Source: an uncultured Saprospiraceae bacterium
Lineage (GTDB): Bacteria; Bacteroidota; Bacteroidia; Chitinophagales; Saprospiraceae
Length of the DNA: 64,000 nt
Assembly: GCA_937951615.1 (NCBI GenBank)
Contig: CALFBH010000085.1
Location: 1-64,000 of the forward strand
Direction: 5' to 3'
This document shows positions 1-6,096 of this stretch, in pieces. Position numbers and translations under genes: made by a program. The notes below the pieces were generated by a model. That model was not told the DNA's origin and searched no databases. It saw only the letters and a list, made by a program, of their open reading frames with translations. Numbering within the stretch: position 1 is the first letter of the stretch; every line of letters begins with the position of its first letter.

Positions 1-123
1 GACAACACGACAACACGACAACACGACAACACGACAACACGACAACACGACAACACGACAACACGACAACACGACAACACGACAACACGACAACACGACA
101 ACACGACAACACGACAACACGAC
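1..123. repeat. GACAACAC 8-bp tandem array
   Basis: About 15 perfect head-to-tail copies of GACAACAC, open at the left window edge. The same word recurs in looser form at 61250-61284 and 62348-62385, on both sides of the ABC transporter ATPase gene. The array runs directly into an amidohydrolase gene fragment at 121. It has no spacers, so it is not a CRISPR array. Confidence 0.95.
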
Positions 124-267
124 ATCGAAGAACTAAACAAAGTAGCAGCTTGGGCAATGGGAAAAAATCTGCAATTATGCATACATGCCATAGGCGATTG
201 GGCGAATAGGGAAGTCCTCAATATATGGATGTATTTTTTACACGCTCTTAAATCTATTAAATCTTGA
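121..267 (+). pseudogene. Amidohydrolase (YtcJ-like) fragment
   Basis: The frame opening at 121 reads DIEELNKVAAWAMGKN, then LQLCIHAIGDWANREVLN, and stops at 265-267. The HAIGD-ANREVL block is characteristic of the metal-dependent amidohydrolase 3 (YtcJ-like) family, around its conserved metal-ligand histidine. Only about 35 recognisable residues remain of a protein that is normally 500-600 residues. Upstream the frame runs into the GACAACAC array (coding Asp-Asn-Thr-Thr-Thr-Arg-Gln-His repeats); after residue 35 the similarity is lost. The tail overlaps the 3' end of the opposite-strand metallophosphatase gene. I read it as a remnant stranded by a deletion at the repeat boundary. The family assignment is from motif memory. 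Confidence 0.6.
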
Positions 268-883
268 CTTCAATAGGTGCATTGCGCAATTTATAATTGA
301 AATCCAATACACTGGCATTGATGAATATGGTGCCAAATTTTTCTACAATGCCATAAGCTTCATGGATATGTCCAGCGAGGTGAATTTTGGGTTGAATGGC
401 TTTTATTTTTTCCAATAAATCTTCACAGCCGACCGGGATACCGCCGACTGTTTTGTCCAGAATTTCAGCAGCAGGACCATGTGTGATGAGGATGTCGGTA
501 TCGTCAGGTATCAAATCCCAATGTTGACGAATATCTGCGCCGCGCTGCCGATTAAATGCCCAGTCGTAAAACCAGGGCTGCACTGGCGAACCCCATATTT
601 TGATGCCTTCGATAGTAATGCCAGAATCATTTAGATAGATAACATTTTCGGGAATCAAAGCAGCTATTTCTTCGGCACTGTTTTGCTCAAAAAAGAAATC
701 ATGGTTGCCAGCAATGAATATTTTGTATTGATAATCCTGGCTAGAAAACCAGTCTAAAAAATCAAGCACAACTTCTCTTTCTCCTCTGCCAGATACATCG
801 CCTGCATGGAGCAGCATTTCTCCGCCGGGGAGTTGTAGGGTGCGGTGTTGGCCGTGTGTGTCGGATATGGTAGTGATGTTCAC
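257..883 (-). CDS. Metallophosphoesterase (calcineurin-like)
   Basis: A 208-residue cytoplasmic protein with the complete metallophosphoesterase signature: Asp8-x-His10, Gly-Asp29, Gly-Asn60-His61-Asp, His135 in THGP, and Gly-His172-x-His174. These residues bind the two metals of calcineurin-like phosphatases. Length and the SDTHGQH start resemble the small MPPED/239FB-type group of predicted phosphodiesterases; the substrate cannot be read. The start is GTG at 883, whose GTGA overlaps the stop of a short upstream frame (880-1047), suggesting translational coupling. No signal peptide is present. The 3' end overlaps an amidohydrolase fragment on the other strand. Confidence 0.88.
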   Translation of the reverse strand: MNITTISDTHGQHRTLQLPGGEMLLHAGDVSGRGEREVVLDFLDWFSSQDYQYKIFIAGNHDFFFEQNSAEEIAALIPENVIYLNDSGITIEGIKIWGSPVQPWFYDWAFNRQRGADIRQHWDLIPDDTDILITHGPAAEILDKTVGGIPVGCEDLLEKIKAIQPKIHLAGHIHEAYGIVEKFGTIFINASVLDFNYKLRNAPIEVKI

Positions 884-1047
884 GGTATAATTTCTTCTTT
901 GATTAGTTGATGTGTTTCCAAGTCTATATATTTGGCACTGCGTTTTCCTTTGAGAATGATAAGAATATGTTCCAGCTTACTTTTTTGTTTTGGTATTATT
1001 GTAAAAATCTCAAATACTTGTTTTCCTAATTCCTGATTAGATAGCAA
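880..1047 (-). CDS. Short ORF overlapping metallophosphatase start
   Basis: An unrecognised 55-codon frame that begins at TTG (1047) and ends at a TGA overlapping the metallophosphatase GTG start (GTGA). It contains QELGKQVFEIFTIIPKQKSK and then KGKRSAKYIDLETHQLIKEE, which looks like real soluble protein with mixed charge rather than random translation. An in-frame stop lies a few codons upstream of the TTG, so it may be the tail of a truncated gene rather than a complete small gene. I do not recognise a family. Confidence 0.35.
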   Translation of the reverse strand: MLSNQELGKQVFEIFTIIPKQKSKLEHILIILKGKRSAKYIDLETHQLIKEEIIP

Positions 1048-1148
1048 TGAAGGAAAAGAACATCAGTATTGGGAGTATTTTCTTTATCATAATTTTAGGA
1101 CGAATTTAATCCTGCCCTGTAACTTTTGGAGCATGTTTTTTTCTTTGA

Positions 1149-1345
1149 GGAAGTTCCGTTGTCGTCAGACGAATTCAGTTAGAAAATGCAGCATATTTTC
1201 AGAGATAAACCACCAATCTTTATCAAATCCTTCGTCTGCCGACTATCCCATACTTTAGTCGAACAGTACCTAAAAATTATGAGCGTATGTTTTTAAATTT
1301 GAGCGTGAACGTGAGTCGGCTGACATTTTCACAAATGGCAGACGA
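1149..1345. repeat. Interspersed GTCGTCAGACGA repeat, copy 1
   Basis: A roughly 200-bp non-coding element. Its core at 1151-1256 matches the reverse complement of 59504-59609 at about 85 percent by eye. It contains several near-palindromic words: GTCGTCAGACGA, TCGTCTGCCGAC, GTCGGCTGAC and GGCAGACGAC. It ends near 1250-1271 with a 22-bp motif, CATACTTTAGTCGAACAGTACC read in two parts, that differs at two positions from the right terminus of the MITE-like element at 47794-47923. No open frame is present. Confidence 0.75.
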
Positions 1346-1350
1346 CAAGA

Positions 1351-2583
1351 TCAGCTCATTTTAACAATTTTTCTTATAAAACGCTGTTCTCCAATCTTAA
1401 GTTCCAAAAAATAAACGCCTTTCGGCAAATGCTGAATATTCAAGAGATCATGATCGGTCAGGTTTTCTTTTTCTATTTGCAAACGGCCATTCAAATCATA
1501 TAGTCTTGCTGTAGTATTTACAGGTGTCTCTATACTTAAAAAATCAGTAGCTGGATTAGGATAGACTTTTATAGCGGGCAAAGCTGGGACATCATTTACA
1601 TCCGTAAATAAACTGGGGATGAATTTTACAATACCCAATTCCTCGACACTTAGCCATAAGGCATCGTCATCGACTACGATACAATTGACATCATCGCCGG
1701 GCATGGGCGTGTTGCCAGAATGGTAATTGCTCCAAAAATTAAAAGTGCAGATGCCGCCAACGGCTGTGCCAATATAAAAGGTGCCGTCCAGTTCGGCGAC
1801 AGAATTGATGCTGTTGTCGCAGATACCGGAGTTGAGCGTGATATACAAAAACCAGACACCTGCATTATCCAGAATATTCAGTCCGCCAGCAGGCGTGGAG
1901 AGCCATTTGTTTTGGTTAGCATCTATGTGTATTTGTAGGATGGTATTGTCATTGAGTAGAGAATTGTCGGCATCGTAAATGGTGAAGTTTCCGTTTTCCA
2001 GTCGGGCAAGTCCGCCATTGATTGTACCTATCCAAAGGACATTATTGGCATCCAAAGCCAGGCAGGGAATATTGCCAGAGAGTAGGGGAGAGTTGAATAT
2101 GTTGAAGACCTGCCAGTCATTATTTGCAGCATCATAGCGGTGTAGCCCGCCCGTTGTACCAATCCAGATGATTCCGTTTTGATCAATAAGCATGGAACGG
2201 ATAAAGTTGTCTTCCAAACCCGAATTGCTAAGGTCAAAAACAGTCCAGTTGCTGCCGTCATACTTTGCTAATCCGCCGAGGAAAGTACCGACCCATAGAT
2301 TACCCACATCATCCAACATCAGGCTGCGAATGGCATTATCCGGCAAACCAGAATTATTGGTGTCATAGATTTCCCAGGTGCTATTTCCATCAAAATGAGC
2401 TAATCTGTAATCTGTACCAATCCAGACACCGCCTTGTCCATCGGGCAGTACGCAGGTTGCATTATTATAAGGTAAACCAGAGTTGGCTGTATTGTATATT
2501 GTCCAGGCTTGGCCATGAGCATAGGGGAGGAGCAGAAAAGTTGCCAGTATTGTCGTGAGGGATTTTAGGTAGAAATTATGCAT
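1351..2583 (-). CDS. Reg_prop beta-propeller protein with T9SS tail
   Basis: A 410-residue secreted protein. A signal peptide (MHNFYLKSLTTILATFLLLP...AHGQ) is followed by at least six propeller blades of the type IWIGTTGGLHRYD / LWVGTFLGGLAKYDG, which match the two-component-regulator propeller (Reg_prop) repeat. The last 75 or so residues form a T9SS type A sorting domain (VYPNPATDFLSI...GVYFLELKIGEQRFIRKIVK). In this family the propeller usually forms the extracellular sensing part of hybrid kinases; here it stands alone and is probably cell-surface or secreted. I start it at ATG 2583. The open frame continues to 2700, but that part only translates a TTGCGAGTTGCGGG word repeat. Confidence 0.85.
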   Translation of the reverse strand: MHNFYLKSLTTILATFLLLPYAHGQAWTIYNTANSGLPYNNATCVLPDGQGGVWIGTDYRLAHFDGNSTWEIYDTNNSGLPDNAIRSLMLDDVGNLWVGTFLGGLAKYDGSNWTVFDLSNSGLEDNFIRSMLIDQNGIIWIGTTGGLHRYDAANNDWQVFNIFNSPLLSGNIPCLALDANNVLWIGTINGGLARLENGNFTIYDADNSLLNDNTILQIHIDANQNKWLSTPAGGLNILDNAGVWFLYITLNSGICDNSINSVAELDGTFYIGTAVGGICTFNFWSNYHSGNTPMPGDDVNCIVVDDDALWLSVEELGIVKFIPSLFTDVNDVPALPAIKVYPNPATDFLSIETPVNTTARLYDLNGRLQIEKENLTDHDLLNIQHLPKGVYFLELKIGEQRFIRKIVKMS

Positions 2584-2594
2584 TTTTGATGTGT

Positions 2595-2700
2595 TGTTGG
2601 GTTGCGAGTTGCGGGTTACGAGTTGCGAGTTGCGGGTTGCGAGTTGTCGTTGTTTAACTTGCAACACGACAGCTCGCAATTCGCGTAACTCGCAACTCAA
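2595..2700. repeat. TTGCGAGTTGCGGG inverted word repeat
   Basis: The left arm (2595-2651) has repeated GGGTTGCGAGTTGC words. The right arm (2659-2700) carries the mirrored CTCGCAA/AACTCGCAACTC words. Together they can fold into a long imperfect hairpin just upstream of the propeller gene. The repeat is open in frame with that gene and would add about 39 residues if an upstream start were used. Confidence 0.85.
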
Positions 2701-2708
2701 TTTTTTTT

Positions 2709-2740
2709 ACAAAAAAGACCCACCGAAAATCGGCGGGCCT
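2709..2740 (-). terminator. Rho-independent terminator
   Basis: The stem is GACCCACCGA (2717-2726), loop AAA, TCGGCGGGCC (2730-2739). Read on the minus strand, the two imperfect positions become G-U wobbles and a T-rich run follows, so the hairpin is oriented to end transcription of the lysyl-oxidase-like gene. Confidence 0.8.
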
Positions 2741-2819
2741 TTGATATTTTAAAGTTTATCAGTAGTTTCTGTAATGTGAACAGTTGACCTATTATACGGA
2801 TTTACTAATCACCAATTCA

Positions 2820-4862
2820 CTACTTACTAATCACTAACTTCCTGTGCATTGTTTCACCATCAGCAACTAATTCCAGGTAATAAACACCGGAAGAAAGTGC
2901 AGATACATCAATACGGTCGGTATAAGTACCGCTCATTGTACCGATGTCTTTGCTGAACACCTGACGACCCGTAACATCATAGATGCCATAAGCAGTTTCG
3001 TGGCTGCCAGTCATGGCAAACTCAATACTGAATTGTCCATTACTTGGATTTGGAAGTACAGAGAAGCCATTAACGAAAGTAATATCTTCATTAGCTACAG
3101 CTTCGACTACAACCTCTACTTCAGTTCTTGCGCTGACACATTCTGTATCTGGCAGTTGAACTTCCCAATCGTAGAAATAGTAGTAATATTCGTCACCATA
3201 ATTTGAATCTAACAAAGAAACCACGTCGCTTAGTGTATATGGATAAGTCACGCCTGAATTAGAGCGCTGGAATACTGGGCTAAGATCTCCGTACAGTGTG
3301 TTATTATTATTTTCATCAGTGGTCAGGATATAACCTGTACCAGGCATAATGTCAAAATCCAATTCAATTCTGGACTCACCATTCACTACATCAACTGAGC
3401 GACTTAGGAGCAGGTTATTAGAATTATCACGTAATTGTATAATACGAACACCAGGTTCATTGGTATATACTTTGACAGATTTGAGGGTAAACTCACCCAT
3501 TGCGTCAAATATAATTTGTCCATTATATTGAGAACCGCTATACTGACTGTTTCCTGTATGTTCAGGTGCGCCTGTGTAATCTAGCCCACCAGGCGTCAGG
3601 ATATAATTTTCTACATAATAATTTGTATTGGTATAAAGGGCAGGTGTTGTATAAGTAGTACCCGTTCCTAATACTGTTCCACCTGTCATTACATCATACC
3701 AGCGTAGCGTACCACCTGAACCAGAAGCGGTCAGAGTTGCTTGCTGTCCTTCCTGAATCATTGCGCCATTTGCTGTAGGTTCAGCAATGCTATTGACAGT
3801 AACGGTAACGGCTTCTGCATTAGCCTGACCACAAGGTGTTGTTACGACACAAGAATATGTACCTGAAGTATTTACTGTGATACTGGAAGTTGTTGCGCCA
3901 TTTGACCAGGCATAAGAACTACCAATTGCCGGAACAGAAAGCTCCACGTTTTCGCCACTACAGAATTCGACTGGTCCGCTTGCTGTAATCTCAACATCAC
4001 TTGCCGAAGCAGTTTGCTCTGTCAAAGTAATTGGAGCAACCATAATATTGTCGTCCTCATTTTCTTCCAGTAATACATTATCAGGATCAACTTGTACTAC
4101 AATCATATAATCCCCATTACAAACGCCAGGAGGAATAGTGATAAACATCCCATCTAGGTATTCATAATAAATATCTGTCCAACCCGCACTGATACCTTGA
4201 TTGGTCATTCCACAGGAATAACCACCACCACCAAGTCCGTAATTTGGTGAATTTGTCGTGATGATATTATTATTCTCATCGCGGCAATGTCCGTTATAAT
4301 ACTGGCAGCTACCATAATCCATGAGGCAGAAGCCTAGTTTTGCACCAGCACCAATAATTGCCCAGTTGAGTGGATTGGGTTCAGTTGGATCTTCGATGCG
4401 GAGGGTATAAACACCCCAGTCATCAAAATGTGAGTGATTATGCGTAGGGTGATAAGTCATAGAACCAGCCCAACGATCTTCATAATTCATGGTATTGCCT
4501 TCTTTTTTGTAGATGCGTTGTTTCACCAGTTGTCTGGGCGTACTACCATCAGGACAAGTTGTAATTTGCTGGTTGAATATAGTGTCTGTACCGCAAACAT
4601 AACTGTCAGTAGCAATGACGCGAAGTGGTCCGTGTCCTACATTTGGTGTAGAAACAGAAACCCGCAATTCGCCAGGAGTTTCAGGATTTACACTAGGATC
4701 AACCAATAAGTCGTAAGACAATTTGATGTTAGGCAGCAGATAGCAATCTGTACTACCATCTTCGCATAAACAACCTGATGCATCATTGATGGTGCAGGGC
4801 TGTGCAAAAGCGAAGAAAGGTGCCAACAAAAAGAGGGCGAGTGTAAGTAGATTTAACTTCAT
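2820..4862 (-). CDS. Secreted lysyl-oxidase-like protein with T9SS tail
   Basis: A 680-residue protein with a signal peptide (MKLNLLTLALFLLAPFFAFAQ). The N-terminal half contains YHPTHNHSHFDDWGVYTLR: His138-x-x-His141-x-His143-x-His145, the same spacing as the copper-binding HxxHxHxH motif of lysyl oxidases. It is followed by a Cys-rich segment and GISAGWTDIYYEYLDGMFI, also typical of bacterial members. Then come an Ig-like region (about 285-350), a second Ig-like region, a Cys-containing domain and a T9SS sorting domain (LPNPSNGQFSIEF...KLVIS). Lysyl oxidases oxidise peptidyl lysine to crosslink extracellular proteins; activity here is inference. The role could be matrix or adhesin crosslinking on the cell surface. 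A terminator follows at 2709-2740. Confidence 0.8.
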   Translation of the reverse strand: MKLNLLTLALFLLAPFFAFAQPCTINDASGCLCEDGSTDCYLLPNIKLSYDLLVDPSVNPETPGELRVSVSTPNVGHGPLRVIATDSYVCGTDTIFNQQITTCPDGSTPRQLVKQRIYKKEGNTMNYEDRWAGSMTYHPTHNHSHFDDWGVYTLRIEDPTEPNPLNWAIIGAGAKLGFCLMDYGSCQYYNGHCRDENNNIITTNSPNYGLGGGGYSCGMTNQGISAGWTDIYYEYLDGMFITIPPGVCNGDYMIVVQVDPDNVLLEENEDDNIMVAPITLTEQTASASDVEITASGPVEFCSGENVELSVPAIGSSYAWSNGATTSSITVNTSGTYSCVVTTPCGQANAEAVTVTVNSIAEPTANGAMIQEGQQATLTASGSGGTLRWYDVMTGGTVLGTGTTYTTPALYTNTNYYVENYILTPGGLDYTGAPEHTGNSQYSGSQYNGQIIFDAMGEFTLKSVKVYTNEPGVRIIQLRDNSNNLLLSRSVDVVNGESRIELDFDIMPGTGYILTTDENNNNTLYGDLSPVFQRSNSGVTYPYTLSDVVSLLDSNYGDEYYYYFYDWEVQLPDTECVSARTEVEVVVEAVANEDITFVNGFSVLPNPSNGQFSIEFAMTGSHETAYGIYDVTGRQVFSKDIGTMSGTYTDRIDVSALSSGVYYLELVADGETMHRKLVISK

Positions 4863-5371
4863 AATATTTTATTGAATTTTATCAGTATTATTTTAGGCTC
4901 ATTTTTATGAGGATTGAAAGTGAAACAAGATTACAGTATTTTTGTTTTGCCTGCTTTGTGCAAAATATTATTTGCTTTTAATCCTACAAATTTATGAAAA
5001 ATAAGTTGTTTTGTCTGAAAGTCCTTATTTATTAGTATCAATTTATTGTCATTTTTAGTAAATCGTCTAATTTTTACTGTTTATACGTAGTATTTTTTTT
5101 GATTATTTGTGGTGTATATAATATTTTATTGGTGTTTAGTTTTTGAAAAAAAAAGATTGATTTTTTGTTTTTAGTGCTTATTATCAATGATTTAAGTACT
5201 TTTTTTTATTGATTTATATATATGAGTTGTATTAATTTTCTGTTAATTTTTATTTTTAACATTTTGTAAATTTGTTAATAATATTTACATTTGCCTCCAC
5301 AAGCAAATCCAAAATACATTTAAACACACTTACTATAAACTACCTCTGGGGCTAAACCAAATGATTTTAGT
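4863..5371. other. AT-rich divergent intergenic region
   Basis: About 500 bp, extremely AT-rich, between the lysyl-oxidase-like gene (leftward) and the ECF sigma gene (rightward). It holds the sigma promoter at 5263-5293. I see no coding sequence, word repeat or structured RNA in it. Confidence 0.7.
5263..5293 (+). promoter_or_regulatory. Bacteroidota promoter of ECF sigma gene
   Basis: The -33 element TTTG (5263-5266, within ATTTTG), a 19-bp spacer and TACATTTG (5286-5293) match the Bacteroidota housekeeping consensus TTTG / TAnnTTTG. It lies about 80 bp before the sigma factor ATG. Confidence 0.6.
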
Positions 5372-5941
5372 ATGAAGGATACCGCTTTAATGGCTACGGC
5401 CTATGAAAATCAGAAATTTACGCCAATTAAAAAACAAGTTGAAACACTTTATCTTAAATACCACAAGAAAGTATATCAGAAGTGTCTACGCATGACCCGT
5501 TCAGAAGAAGACGCAGGTGATCTTAGTCAGGAAGTATGGATAAAAATTCTGGCCAAATTACCGACCTTTCAGCACAAAAGCCATCCTACCACCTGGTTAT
5601 ATTCTATTACCCACAATCATTGCATCGATTTTTTGAGAAAACGAACACAAGAAGTCAAATTTATGCGAGGCTATAGTAAGTTTAACTATGGCTTTGAATA
5701 TACAGATTGGCAGTCTGACGAAATAGAACTTAAACAGTTGTTTGAAAAACTAGAGAGTCAGATTGAGCATTTTCGTGGACACGAAAAACTGAATATTCTT
5801 TGGCAAAAATACAGTGAAGGCAAAACGATTAACGAATTATCAGACTGTATGAATATCAGTGAGAGTGCCGTAAAGATGAGGTTGCAAAGAGCTAAAAAGA
5901 CCTTAAGACAGAAAGTAACCTTGAAAATGAAAGAGGGATAA
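5372..5941 (+). CDS. ECF-type RNA polymerase sigma factor
   Basis: A 189-residue sigma-70 family protein of the ECF class. Region 2 is visible as LYLKYHKKVYQKCLRMTRSE, then EDAGDLSQEVWIKI and TTWLYSITHNHCIDFLRKR. Region 4 is the helix-turn-helix GKTINELSDCMNISESAVKM followed by RLQRAKKTLRQK. Regions 1.1 and 3 are absent, as usual for ECF factors. No anti-sigma gene is adjacent, because the next gene is convergent. An alternative ATG exists at 5390; I keep 5372. It sits alone behind its own promoter and may direct an envelope or surface regulon (inference). Confidence 0.9.
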   Translation: MKDTALMATAYENQKFTPIKKQVETLYLKYHKKVYQKCLRMTRSEEDAGDLSQEVWIKILAKLPTFQHKSHPTTWLYSITHNHCIDFLRKRTQEVKFMRGYSKFNYGFEYTDWQSDEIELKQLFEKLESQIEHFRGHEKLNILWQKYSEGKTINELSDCMNISESAVKMRLQRAKKTLRQKVTLKMKEG

Positions 5942-5943
5942 AT

Positions 5944-6076
5944 ATGATTGTATTTCATTGTTCGATTGCTGAATTGTTACATTGTTCGATTGTTGAATGG
6001 CTTCATTGCTATAATGGTTATTTTTTGCGTAGCAAAAAAACAATTCAACAATTCAACAATTCAACAATTCTCCCAC
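5944..6076. repeat. TTCGATTGTTGAATTG inverted word repeat
   Basis: The left arm has repeated CATTGTTCGATTG/TTGAATG words (5953-6005). The right arm holds three copies of AACAATTCAAC-type words (6040-6071). In the loop a compact stem, TTTTTTGC-GTA-GCAAAAAA, resembles a bidirectional terminator. It fills the gap between convergent genes. Confidence 0.8.
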
Positions 6077-6096
6077 CTAGTGAGTCACTATTATTT

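Noticed and set aside
1-123. CRISPR-like array
   Set aside because: Units of 8 bp are directly adjacent with no spacers; this is a simple tandem repeat. The same applies to the 44-bp array at 63794-64000 and the 102-bp in-gene units at 7211-7516.
2584-2700. N-terminal extension of the Reg_prop protein
   Set aside because: The residues (RELRAVVLQVKQRQLATRNS) only translate the TTGCGAGTTGCGGG repeat, and a normal signal peptide begins at 2583. The same logic was used for 25227-25325, 31259-31312 and 35440-35526.
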